From Clostridiales bacterium (GTDB lineage Bacteria > Bacillota > Clostridia > Christensenellales > Aristaeellaceae), in the NCBI GenBank assembly GCA_015056325.1, contig SVGL01000001.1, positions 186,001 through 250,000 on the forward strand: a stretch of 64,000 nucleotides of DNA, in the 5' to 3' direction. Under the pieces are notes generated by a model. The model was given only the letters and a program-made list of their open reading frames with translations. It did not search any database and was not told the DNA's origin. The position numbers were made by a program, and so were the translations under genes. The number at the start of each line of letters is the position of its first letter. The first letter of the stretch is position 1. This document shows positions 25,079 to 33,352 of the stretch, piece by piece.

Positions 25079-25724
25079 GAAAGCCCACCCCAAGTGGGAT
25101 AAGTACGTCGCGTCCATGAAGTACGCCAAGTACGTGCTGTTCCATCCCTTTGACGGCTTCTGGGATCTGACCCACGAGAAGCGGGGTTCTGTCGCAGCTG
25201 CAAGCACTTACCTGTTCTTGTTCCTGTTTACCCGCATCATGCAGCTGATGTTTACGAACTTCCAGTTCATCAATGCGCCGCTGCAGTACATCAACATTTT
25301 TGAGCAGGCTGCGTCGCTGCTGCTGCCCTTCCTGATCCTCTGTCTGGCCAACTGGTCCATGACCACGCTGTTCGACGGCAAGGGCCGCTTCGTCGACATT
25401 TACATTGCCATGTGCTATGCGCTGGTGCCTTTCACGCTCATCCAGCTGCCCCTGGTGTTTGTCAGCAACATGATCGCGTTTGATGAAGCTGCTTTCTACA
25501 CTGTGCTGATGAGCTTCTCCAATGCCTGGTGCGTCATGCTGGTCTTTGTCGGTCTGATGCAGGTGCATGATTACAGCCCCAGCAAGACGCTGATCTTCAT
25601 CATCGTCACCATCGTGGGCGCGCTGATCATCATCTTCCTGCTGCTTGTGTTCTTCAGTCTTCTGGGCGATGCGGCGAGCTACTTCATCTCGCTGTATCGT
25701 GAGATCGCGTTCCGACTGTATTAA
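25053..25724 (+). CDS. YIP1-family membrane protein
   Basis: The 223-residue protein has about five membrane segments and matches the YIP1 family (segments YVLFHPFDGFWDLTHEKRGS and MCYALVPFTLIQLP are typical of the bacterial members). YIP1 proteins are known in eukaryotic vesicle traffic, while bacterial members have no assigned function. Its start lies 26 bases inside the propeller gene and it is 15 bases from the DUF5696 gene, so it belongs to the same operon. Proteins of this kind near DUF5696 and ABC permeases suggest an assembly or membrane-organising role, which is inference. Confidence 0.78.
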   Translation: MSAIKFRSKKAHPKWDKYVASMKYAKYVLFHPFDGFWDLTHEKRGSVAAASTYLFLFLFTRIMQLMFTNFQFINAPLQYINIFEQAASLLLPFLILCLANWSMTTLFDGKGRFVDIYIAMCYALVPFTLIQLPLVFVSNMIAFDEAAFYTVLMSFSNAWCVMLVFVGLMQVHDYSPSKTLIFIIVTIVGALIIIFLLLVFFSLLGDAASYFISLYREIAFRLY

Positions 25725-25739
25725 AGAGGAGGTAAGACA

Positions 25740-28307
25740 ATGAATAAACTCATTCGGCGCTTGCTTTCCTGTGCGATCGTGCTGGCCCTGGTGGCAGTGT
25801 TTGTGGTGTTTGTGGGTATCCCGCTTTTCTCCGAGGATAAAAACGTCCATGAGAGCAACCCCAACATCATGTACTATGAGGGGGATACGAAGAAGCCTCT
25901 GAAGATGGAAAATGACAAGCTCGTTTTCGAGCTTGATCCTGCCACGACCCACTTCAAGGTGACCGAGAAGGAGACCGGCCGCGAGTGGCTGTCCAATCCT
26001 GCCGATGCGGACAAGGACAAGATCGCCGTTTCCGCCAACAAGGAGACCCTGCAGGCCACGGCCATCGTGACCTACTCGACCTCCTCCGGTACGGTGGATC
26101 TGAACAACTACAAGTACTCCATTGAGAATGGCAACTATGCCCTCAGCCAGCAGGAGGACGGCTCCATTCGTGTGGATTATGCCATTGGCAAGATCGAAAA
26201 GATCTACATGATCCCCACGGCAATCACCAAGGAGCGCTATGATGCCTTTGTGGCTGAGATGAAGAGCGCCACCAAGAAGAAGCTCTCCTCCAACTACACC
26301 CTGTACAAGCCCGAGGATCTGGACAGCAAGAAGAACAAGGATGAGATCATCGCTTTGTATCCCTCCGTGACGGAGCAGGCGCTGTACATCCTCAAGTCCG
26401 GCACCTCTGCCAACAACAAGGCCAAGATCGAAGGTTACTGGGCTGAGGTCGGCTATAGTCAGGAAGACTACGAGATCGATCAGCAGCTGGTGGCCGGCGC
26501 GAAGGATAACTCCGGCGCTGTCTACAACGTAACGTTCATCTACCGTCTGGAGGATGGCGATCTGGTGCTGGAAGTACCCTACAGCGAGATTCGCTACAAG
26601 GCTGATTACCCCATCACCTACGTCACGCCTCTGCCCATGTTCGGTGCGGCCGGCGTTGAGGATGAAGGCTTCATGTTCATCCCCGAAGGCGGCGGCGCGA
26701 TCATCAACTTCAACAACGGCAAGACGCAGCAGAACAGCTACTACGCCAATATGTACGGCTGGGACTACGCTGTGCGCCGTAAGGAACTGGTCAACGAGAC
26801 CCGCAACAGCTTCCCCGTGTTCGGCATGGCCAAGAACGGCGGTTCCTTCCTGTGCATGATGGAGGGCGCTACCGCGTACGGCGGCGTGCAGGCTGATGTG
26901 AGCATGCGCTACAACAGCTACAACTGGATGGCGGCCAAGTACAACGTGATCCACGCGGATCAGTACAACGTTTCTGCCAAGACCGCTCAGCTGGTGTACA
27001 TGTTTGAAAGTGCTGTGCCCCAGGATACCGTCATTCATCGCTATCGCTTCCTGAATACGGATAACTACGTGGATATGGCCAATGCCTATGGCGACTATCT
27101 GCGCGAGGCCTATCCGGAAATGGCCGCTGCTGCGGCTTCCGAGATCAGCCCCGTGTCTGTGGAGCTGGTTGGTGCGATTGACAAGACCGTTGTCAAGTTC
27201 GGCCTGCCCATCGACTCCGTCGTGGCAACCACGACTTTCGCTCAGGCTGAGAAAATCATCGAAGAGCTGTGCGGTAAAGGCGTGCAGAATCTGAATGTGC
27301 GCTATGCGGGCTGGGCAAACGGCGGCATCACCCAGCAGGTGATGACGGATGTGGACATCCTCAGTGAGCTGGGCGGCAAGAAGGGGATGACCCAGCTGAT
27401 CGCCAAGGCCAAGACGCTGAACGTGCCCGTCTACTTTGACGGCGTCAACTGCTTCGCCTACGATAGCGGCATTCTGGAGGGTTTCGTTCCCTTCACCAAT
27501 GCGGCTCGATACACCACCCGCGAGCAGGTGCTTTTGCAGCCCTTTGACGTTGTTCATTACCAGAAGGCGGACTGGATGGACACCTACTATCTGGTGCGTC
27601 CCGACTTCGCCCAGAAGAATGCCGCCAATCTCCTTGACACCCTGGAAGAGATGGACGCTGTGGGCGTGTCCTTCCGCGATATTGGCTACCTGCTGAGTGC
27701 GGACTACAACCCCAAGTCCACCACCACCCGTGAAGAAGTCAAGGCCATGAATATCCAGACCATGAAGGATGCCCAGGCCAAGGGCCAGAACGTGATGATC
27801 CGCATGGGCAACGATTATGCCGTGCCCTATGCTTCCATCATCACCGATATGGACTTGGCTGGCAACAAGTACACCATCATTGACGAGATGGTGCCCTTCT
27901 ACCAGATTGCCCTGCACGGCATGAAGGACTACACCGGCGAGCCCATCAACCTGGCCGGCGACTATCTGCAGGAGTTCCTGCGCTGCGTGGAATACGGCGC
28001 TGGCCTCAATTTCACCTTCATGGCGGAGGATACCTGGGTCCTGCAGGATACCTATCACTCCAACTTCTTCGGCGCCGGTTATGATTACTGGGCTGAGGAT
28101 GCGGTAGAAATGATTGCCCGTTATCAGAAGGACATGGCTGGCCTCAATCAGCAGCGCATCGTTTCTCATAACTGGGCGAGCGACCATGTGGCGGTGACCG
28201 GTTACGCGGACGGCACCAAGGTCTACGTCAACTACGGTATGGAAGACTACGACGCCGACGGCGTACATGTGCCTTCCCGCAATTACACTGTGGAAAGGGG
28301 GGAGTAA
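25740..28307 (+). CDS. DUF5696-type membrane-anchored protein, probable glycoside-hydrolase-like barrel
   Basis: The 855-residue protein has one N-terminal membrane anchor (LLSCAIVLALVAVFVVFVG). A beta-rich half (about residues 40-470) looks like a galactose-mutarotase-type domain (FIPEGGGAIINFNNGKT). A barrel-like half (about 480-800) has strands such as LNVRYAGWANGG, NVPVYFDGVNCFAY, VSFRDIGYLLSADYNP and TFMAEDTWVLQD. This matches the DUF5696 family, whose function I do not know. Acidic residues at the strand ends fit a hydrolase but no catalytic pair can be named. AGGAGG precedes the ATG. It sits 15 bases after the YIP1 gene and three before a permease. Confidence 0.72.
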   Translation: MNKLIRRLLSCAIVLALVAVFVVFVGIPLFSEDKNVHESNPNIMYYEGDTKKPLKMENDKLVFELDPATTHFKVTEKETGREWLSNPADADKDKIAVSANKETLQATAIVTYSTSSGTVDLNNYKYSIENGNYALSQQEDGSIRVDYAIGKIEKIYMIPTAITKERYDAFVAEMKSATKKKLSSNYTLYKPEDLDSKKNKDEIIALYPSVTEQALYILKSGTSANNKAKIEGYWAEVGYSQEDYEIDQQLVAGAKDNSGAVYNVTFIYRLEDGDLVLEVPYSEIRYKADYPITYVTPLPMFGAAGVEDEGFMFIPEGGGAIINFNNGKTQQNSYYANMYGWDYAVRRKELVNETRNSFPVFGMAKNGGSFLCMMEGATAYGGVQADVSMRYNSYNWMAAKYNVIHADQYNVSAKTAQLVYMFESAVPQDTVIHRYRFLNTDNYVDMANAYGDYLREAYPEMAAAAASEISPVSVELVGAIDKTVVKFGLPIDSVVATTTFAQAEKIIEELCGKGVQNLNVRYAGWANGGITQQVMTDVDILSELGGKKGMTQLIAKAKTLNVPVYFDGVNCFAYDSGILEGFVPFTNAARYTTREQVLLQPFDVVHYQKADWMDTYYLVRPDFAQKNAANLLDTLEEMDAVGVSFRDIGYLLSADYNPKSTTTREEVKAMNIQTMKDAQAKGQNVMIRMGNDYAVPYASIITDMDLAGNKYTIIDEMVPFYQIALHGMKDYTGEPINLAGDYLQEFLRCVEYGAGLNFTFMAEDTWVLQDTYHSNFFGAGYDYWAEDAVEMIARYQKDMAGLNQQRIVSHNWASDHVAVTGYADGTKVYVNYGMEDYDADGVHVPSRNYTVERGE

Positions 28308-28310
28308 TCG

Positions 28311-29291
28311 ATGGCGAATATGAATGCACCCCGTGAACATTGGTACGATGGCATCGTTGAAGCCGTGCAGACTTACATCCCCGGCAATGCGACCTATCGA
28401 ACCATGCGCGCCCGCAATGCGCGTATCGGCACCTGGTTCATCCTGCCCTTCATCATCGGCTTCCTGGTTTTCATGTGCAGGCCTCTGGTGGAGTCCTTCA
28501 TCTTCTCCTTCAATGATGTGCAGCTGATTCCTGGTCAGGGCTATGCCAAGACCTTCGTTGGCATCAGCAACTACAAGCATGCCTTCCTGAGCGACCCTGA
28601 GTTCAATACCTTGCTGGTGGAAGAGATTGGTCAGATGGTCATCAACACCATCGCTACGCTGGTCATGTCCTTCGTGGTGGCGGTCATCCTGAACCAGGAA
28701 TTCAAGGGCCGCGTGCTGTGCCGCGCTATCTTCTTCCTGCCCGTCATCCTGTCCTCCGGCGTTCTGCCCGGCATCGAGCATCAGAACGAGTTCTACGATA
28801 TGATGGCCGGCATGGCGGAGGCGGTGGAGGGTTCCTCCGGCGTCAACATCTCCCAGACCCTGCAGGATCTGCTGTCGGTGTCCGGCGTGGGCAGCCAGTT
28901 CTTCGAAGTTGTCTTCACCATGATCGATTCCATCTACGATATCGTCATGGCCTCCGGTATTCAGATCATCGTGTTCCTGTCCGGCCTGCAGTCCATTTCT
29001 CCCTCTCTGTATGAGGCGGCGGACGTGGAAGGATGCTCTGCCTGGGAATCCTTCTGGAAGATCACCTTCCCCATGGTCAGCCCCCTGCTGCTGGTCAACT
29101 GCATCTACACGATTATCGACTTCTTCATGAAGAACGACAACAAGGTGATGGAGCTGATCTACCAGGTGACCTATCAGGACTTCAAGTTCGGCATCTCTGC
29201 CGCAATGAGCTGGACTTACTTCGCGATTGCCCTTGCTTTCATCGGCATCAGCTCGTTCATCATCTCCAAGGCGGTGAAGTCTTATGAGTAA
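28311..29291 (+). CDS. carbohydrate ABC transporter permease (MalF/UgpA type), pair 2
   Basis: The 326-residue protein has six predicted membrane segments and an EAA loop (YEAADVEGCSAWESFWKITFP). Between membrane segments it has an unusually long loop (HQNEFYDMMAGMAEAVEGSS...) that other MalF proteins may lack. GGGGGGAG lies before the ATG, which is three bases after the DUF5696 stop. It overlaps the next permease by eight bases and should pair with it. It is a second permease set in one operon, separate from pair 1. Confidence 0.88.
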   Translation: MANMNAPREHWYDGIVEAVQTYIPGNATYRTMRARNARIGTWFILPFIIGFLVFMCRPLVESFIFSFNDVQLIPGQGYAKTFVGISNYKHAFLSDPEFNTLLVEEIGQMVINTIATLVMSFVVAVILNQEFKGRVLCRAIFFLPVILSSGVLPGIEHQNEFYDMMAGMAEAVEGSSGVNISQTLQDLLSVSGVGSQFFEVVFTMIDSIYDIVMASGIQIIVFLSGLQSISPSLYEAADVEGCSAWESFWKITFPMVSPLLLVNCIYTIIDFFMKNDNKVMELIYQVTYQDFKFGISAAMSWTYFAIALAFIGISSFIISKAVKSYE

Positions 29292-30294
29292 AAACAATAC
29301 GGTCTTCATTGGCAAGAATAAGAACTTCTGGGACCGCAACCGCCGCAGCGATGGCTACCTGCTTAAGCGTGAGCTGAAGCGCAGGTTCGTTTCCATCGCC
29401 CGTGCACTGCTGCTGTTCGGCCTGTGCTTCATGATCATCCAGCCCATCCTGATCCGTTTCTCCACCGGCTTCATGACGGAGCCGGACCTGTACGATTCCA
29501 CCATCGTGCTGGTACCCCGCCACCTGACGCTGGAGAACTATCAGCATGTCTTTAATCTGACCAATTTCCCTGGCTCCATGCTTAACACCCTGTGGATTTC
29601 CCTGCTGGTGTCGGTGCTGCAGGTTGTTTCGTGTACGCTGGTGGCCTACGGCTTTGCCCGCTATCAGTTCCCGCTGAAGAAGTTCTGGTTTGCCTGCGTG
29701 GTGCTGCTGATCATCGTGCCGCCCACTACCATCCAGACTTCGCTGTACATGTACTTCGCCAACTTCGACATCCTGGGCATTTTCAAGGCCATCAATGGCA
29801 AGCCCATCAACCTGCGTACGTCCATCATTCCTTACGCGATGATGAGCCTGACCTGCATGGGCCTGAAAAACGGCTTGTATATCTACATGCTGCGCCAGTA
29901 CTTCAAGAACGTCCCCGACAGCCTGGAAGAGGCTGCCTTCGTGGATGGCTGCAGCACCATGCGTACCTTCACGCAGATCATGCTGCCCGACGCCATGCCC
30001 ACGATTGCCAGCTGCTTCCTGTTCTCCTTCGTCTGGCAGTGGACGGACCTGTTCTACTCCCGTAACTTCCTCAGCTCCTACAAGGTTTACGCTGTGGAAC
30101 TGTCCTCCATCGTGTCCCGTATGGCGCGTTACTTCTCTGCGGATGCTTCCAAGACGGTCGTTATTCCCAATGGCCGTCAGCAGCAGCTGATTGCCATCGG
30201 CGTGCTGATCTGCTGCATCCCGCTGATCATCCTGTACTGCTTCACCCAGAAGACCTTCGTGCAGTCTCTGGCCATGACCGGCAGCAAGGAGTAA
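29284..30294 (+). CDS. carbohydrate ABC transporter permease (MalG type), pair 2
   Basis: The 336-residue protein is the MalG-type partner, with the EAA loop LEEAAFVDGCSTMRTFTQIMLP and six predicted membrane segments. Its start is eight bases inside the preceding permease gene. It ends the operon: a terminator follows within 20 bases of the stop. The N-terminal cytosolic stretch is about 45 residues, without the PH-like extension seen in pair 1. Confidence 0.9.
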   Translation: MSKNNTVFIGKNKNFWDRNRRSDGYLLKRELKRRFVSIARALLLFGLCFMIIQPILIRFSTGFMTEPDLYDSTIVLVPRHLTLENYQHVFNLTNFPGSMLNTLWISLLVSVLQVVSCTLVAYGFARYQFPLKKFWFACVVLLIIVPPTTIQTSLYMYFANFDILGIFKAINGKPINLRTSIIPYAMMSLTCMGLKNGLYIYMLRQYFKNVPDSLEEAAFVDGCSTMRTFTQIMLPDAMPTIASCFLFSFVWQWTDLFYSRNFLSSYKVYAVELSSIVSRMARYFSADASKTVVIPNGRQQQLIAIGVLICCIPLIILYCFTQKTFVQSLAMTGSKE

Positions 30295-30311
30295 CCCTAC
30301 ACACAATCCCT

Positions 30312-30340
30312 GGCCGCTGCAAACCTGCAGCGGCCTTCTT
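30312..30340 (+). terminator. terminator of the ABC transport operon
   Basis: GGCCGCTGCA, AACC and TGCAGCGGCC form a perfect ten-pair stem followed by TTCTT. Its stem sequence echoes the terminator after the next gene. Confidence 0.8.
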
Positions 30341-30438
30341 ATGTAATTCAACAATTGATGAGCGGGGAAGGAGCAAAGCACGAAGCGGGCTGCGACAAAA
30401 TCTAAGGAAAAAAGGTCAAGAAATGAATGATAAACATC

Positions 30439-30467
30439 TTGCCATTTGTTCAATGTTCTGGTATAAT
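30439..30467 (+). promoter_or_regulatory. sigma-A promoter of the second binding-protein gene
   Basis: TTGCCA, 17 bases, TATAAT. About 100 bases of leader follow, with two perfect inverted repeats, TGTGGC/GCCACA and TATAAGCG/CGCTTATA. The remainder of this 275-base gap holds the operon terminator and no ORF. Confidence 0.75.
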
Positions 30468-30569
30468 AAATCCATACTTGTGGCAAGAGCCACATATAAT
30501 ATCGTTACTGTATAAGCGGGCCGCGTTTTACGGGACGCTTATATAGAAATAAAAAAGGAGGAACCCCTT

Positions 30570-31907
30570 ATGAAGAAACTGGTTGCTCTGCTTCTGGCTG
30601 TCATGATGCTGTCCGCCATGGCTCTGGCCGAAGCGCCCGAAGGCTACCCCGAAGTCGTGCCCGGCATCGACTTTGGCGGCGCTACTGTTACCATCTATGA
30701 CTACTGGTCTGGCGACGGCGCCCGCGCTGCCGAGCCCACCGAAGAGCAGCAGGCTCAGTACGACTACCGCGACTGGCTGATGGAGACCTACAATGTCGTC
30801 ATCGAGCAGAAGCAGGGCGGCGACTGGAACACCTGTGCGGAAGAAATGATTAACTTCGTTTCTGCTCCCGACGGCTCCTACCGCGCTTACATCATCGAGC
30901 CCGGCAAGGTCGGCTCCCTGGTTGCCAATGGCGTGGCTGCTCCCGTGAAGTATGACTTCTCCGCTGAGAAGTGGAACACTGCTACCCTGAATGCTTGGGC
31001 TATCGCCGGCAACTACTACGGCATGTCCACTGGCTTCAATGAGCCCCGCGGCTGCGTGTACTTCAACAAGCGCCTGATGGAAGAAGCCGGCATCGACTGG
31101 AACACCATTTACGACATGCAGGCTGAAGGCACCTGGACTTGGAAGGCTTTCGAAGAGCTGTGCGCCAAGGCTACCCGTGACATCGACAACGACGGCGTCA
31201 TCGACGTTTGGGGCGTTTCTGGCTCTGGCGACGACATGTACGTGCTGGCCACCTTCGGCAATGGCGGCTCCTTCTTCGACTTCGACGCCGATGGCAAGCT
31301 GCAGCCCACCATGGGCAGCCAGGCGACCGTGGACGCGCTGAACTGGGGCAAGACCATCCAGGCTAACTACTGGATGCACACTCCCGAAGGCGCTAACTGG
31401 GACTGGTACAAGGAGGCCTGGAAGGCCGGTTCCTTCGCGTTCTACATCTACCAGACCTACGGCGGCTTCAACGACAACTCTGAAATGGCTGACATGGAAG
31501 ACGAGTGGGGCTGCGTGGCCTTCCCCGTGCCCAACGAGGGCGACACCTACGTCCATGTTGCTTCCGAGAACACCACTCTGATCCCCAATGTCTACACTGA
31601 GGAAGAGGTCTCCAAGATCGCCTTCATCATCGACATGTGGACCAATGCTACCCCCGGCTACGACGACGAGTTCGGCTGGATCGGCAACAAGTACAACTAC
31701 ACCGACGATCGCGCTGTTGACGAGACCTATGCTATGCTGCGCCTGCCCGAGCACGGCCGCGACAACAAGGTTGTGTACCTGGGCACTCAGAACGACGTGC
31801 TGGGCGCCTCCCTGCTGTGGGGCCTGGCCGGCGGCGACGTGGCTTCTCTGATCGAAGCTGGCATGCCCGCTTGGCAGGCTCTGTGCGACGCCTTCAACGC
31901 GAAGTAA
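30570..31907 (+). CDS. extracellular solute-binding protein of a carbohydrate ABC transporter, highly expressed
   Basis: The 445-residue protein has a cleavable signal peptide (MKKLVALLLAVMMLSAMALA) with no lipobox cysteine, then a family 1 solute-binding fold (VTIYDYWSGDGARA, GVYFNKRLMEEAGID-like segment, TWTWKAFEELCAKATRD). The codons are extremely biased to a few C- or T-ending forms, indicating one of the most highly expressed genes here. AAAGGAGG precedes the ATG. It has its own promoter and terminator just after the ABC operon, so it could supply either permease pair. How it stays at the surface without a lipid anchor is unclear. Substrate unknown. Confidence 0.9.
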   Translation: MKKLVALLLAVMMLSAMALAEAPEGYPEVVPGIDFGGATVTIYDYWSGDGARAAEPTEEQQAQYDYRDWLMETYNVVIEQKQGGDWNTCAEEMINFVSAPDGSYRAYIIEPGKVGSLVANGVAAPVKYDFSAEKWNTATLNAWAIAGNYYGMSTGFNEPRGCVYFNKRLMEEAGIDWNTIYDMQAEGTWTWKAFEELCAKATRDIDNDGVIDVWGVSGSGDDMYVLATFGNGGSFFDFDADGKLQPTMGSQATVDALNWGKTIQANYWMHTPEGANWDWYKEAWKAGSFAFYIYQTYGGFNDNSEMADMEDEWGCVAFPVPNEGDTYVHVASENTTLIPNVYTEEEVSKIAFIIDMWTNATPGYDDEFGWIGNKYNYTDDRAVDETYAMLRLPEHGRDNKVVYLGTQNDVLGASLLWGLAGGDVASLIEAGMPAWQALCDAFNAK

Positions 31908-31945
31908 TCGCACCTGCAAAGCAGATTGTCTGAACAGATAATCAA

Positions 31946-31976
31946 GGCCGCTGTGGAAACACAGCGGCCTCTTTTT
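31946..31976 (+). terminator. terminator after the second binding-protein gene
   Basis: GGCCGCTGTG, GAAA, CACAGCGGCC and CTTTTT form a canonical intrinsic terminator. Confidence 0.9.
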
Positions 31977-31983
31977 ACATATT

Positions 31984-32021
31984 AAAAACAGACCGGAAGT
32001 CGGTTGTTGCTTCCGGTCTGT
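31984..32021 (-). terminator. terminator after the SH3-repeat gene
   Basis: On the minus strand ACAGACCGGAAG and CTTCCGGTCTGT form a 12-pair stem followed by TTTTT, just past the SH3-repeat stop codon. Confidence 0.85.
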
Positions 32022-32028
32022 TGCGCTG

Positions 32029-33276
32029 TTATCGGATGGGTTCCAGGCCATTGTCCAGCATATAGCCTATCAGGTTTTCGTAGGAGACATAGCACCAGCC
32101 ATCGCTGAGCTCGCCCAGGACGATCACCTGGCTGTTGTTTGGAACGAAGGTGAGGAGTTCGCCGCCGGTGGAAGGTTCACCGCGAAGGTTGAGGCCGTTA
32201 GCTCGCTTGTTCCGGATGATGCGTTTGTCGCCGAACTGCGTGGGCTGTGTTGGGGTGAGGTAATCGGCGTCCATATAGCCTTCGGTCTGGCCGATGCGCA
32301 CATAAGCCCAGCCGGTGCGGGTGTAGCTGAGTATGGTGAGCGGCGTTCCGGTGTAGAATTTGCCCAGCGACTTAGCGGTGGAGCTGGCGGACTTGCGCAG
32401 GTTCAGTACACCGCCGCTTGTGCGTGTGTTGATGTAGAAGCTATTCTCTGTGTTGGCGTGATGGCTGTCAGAGGCGGGATTGTCGCTATCCATACCATAG
32501 CCGTAGGGAAGGCTGCCGGATAGGACGGTCTCGGCCATGTACCCCACCTGATCATCCACCTGCACATGATACCAGCCATCTGACCGGACGCCCAGCACGG
32601 TTACCGGCGTTCCATACCCGATACGGGCGAGACGCTCAAAATTCGTACCGGGGCCGCCGCGGAGGATGGTTCCGGTGCTGCTGCGGACGGTCACCAGCGG
32701 CATTTCCGGAACAAAGGCGAGGGAATCGACGGAGATGTAACGTTCATCGACCCATCCGGTCAGGGTTCCGGCGACAAGCGCCTGCAGAAAGCCGTTTTCA
32801 GATAGACCGGTAAGAATCATGGGTGCGCCGGTGTAATACTTGCCCAGGGAGCGAGCGGTGTAGGAGGGCTCCTCGCGCAGGTTCAGACGGTAGCCTTCGC
32901 GGCTGTTGACGACCCATGCGGGCGTACCGGCGGCGTAAGTGATCGTCGGTGCAGGCGTAGGCGTTGCAGGAGGCGCAACATCAAAGCAGTTAAGCGGCAC
33001 ATAACCAAAGGATATCCCCGTAACGCTGCTGAAGGACACAAAGCACCAATCACCGCTGACCTCCAGCACATGAACTTCCTGTGTGTCGCCGGGAATGATA
33101 TACCCCACAAGATTCGCCTTCATATTGGGGGTTGCAAACACGCGGATCTCCTCTGGTGCTGCGCGCAGGGTATAGCCTGCAATTGGGGTGGCGGTCGGAT
33201 ATGCATCTGCTCTGGCTGCAGGGCTGCATAGCAGTGTAAGGGATAATAGGAAGGTAATCGGTCGACGCAAACTCAT
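32029..33276 (-). CDS. secreted protein with multiple bacterial SH3 repeats
   Basis: The 415-residue protein has a signal peptide (LRRPITFLLSLTLLCSPAARA) followed by about five bacterial SH3 (SH3_3-type) repeats, each built on a NLR.EPS...G.Y.G.P..IL pattern (RLNLREEPSYTARSLGKYYTG, LNLRKSASSTAKSLGKFYTG, LNLRGEPSTGGELLTF). Such domains bind peptidoglycan or other cell-wall ligands. No catalytic domain is present. The start at MSLRRP follows AAGGATG; the ORF-track start is 18 residues earlier. It follows the sigma fusion gene on the same strand, with its own possible promoter. Confidence 0.8.
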   Translation of the reverse strand: MSLRRPITFLLSLTLLCSPAARADAYPTATPIAGYTLRAAPEEIRVFATPNMKANLVGYIIPGDTQEVHVLEVSGDWCFVSFSSVTGISFGYVPLNCFDVAPPATPTPAPTITYAAGTPAWVVNSREGYRLNLREEPSYTARSLGKYYTGAPMILTGLSENGFLQALVAGTLTGWVDERYISVDSLAFVPEMPLVTVRSSTGTILRGGPGTNFERLARIGYGTPVTVLGVRSDGWYHVQVDDQVGYMAETVLSGSLPYGYGMDSDNPASDSHHANTENSFYINTRTSGGVLNLRKSASSTAKSLGKFYTGTPLTILSYTRTGWAYVRIGQTEGYMDADYLTPTQPTQFGDKRIIRNKRANGLNLRGEPSTGGELLTFVPNNSQVIVLGELSDGWCYVSYENLIGYMLDNGLEPIR

Positions 33277-33320
33277 CACATCCTTGGTTCCTTTACAGAT
33301 ATAACGGATCAACTGGTAAC

Positions 33321-33349
33321 ATTCTTGCACAGTGTCTCCGATTTGTCAA
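33321..33349 (-). promoter_or_regulatory. possible promoter of the SH3-repeat gene
   Basis: TTGACA with a 17-base spacer to AAGAAT on the minus strand; the -35 is perfect, the -10 poor. Confidence 0.35.
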
Positions 33350-33352
33350 GCA

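Noticed and set aside
24975-29339. 1454-residue minus-strand ORF
   Set aside because: It runs antisense to the propeller, YIP1, DUF5696 and permease genes. Its composition (His, Gly, Val, Leu) is that of a mirror ORF made by C-ending codon bias, and it has no domain pattern or ribosome site.
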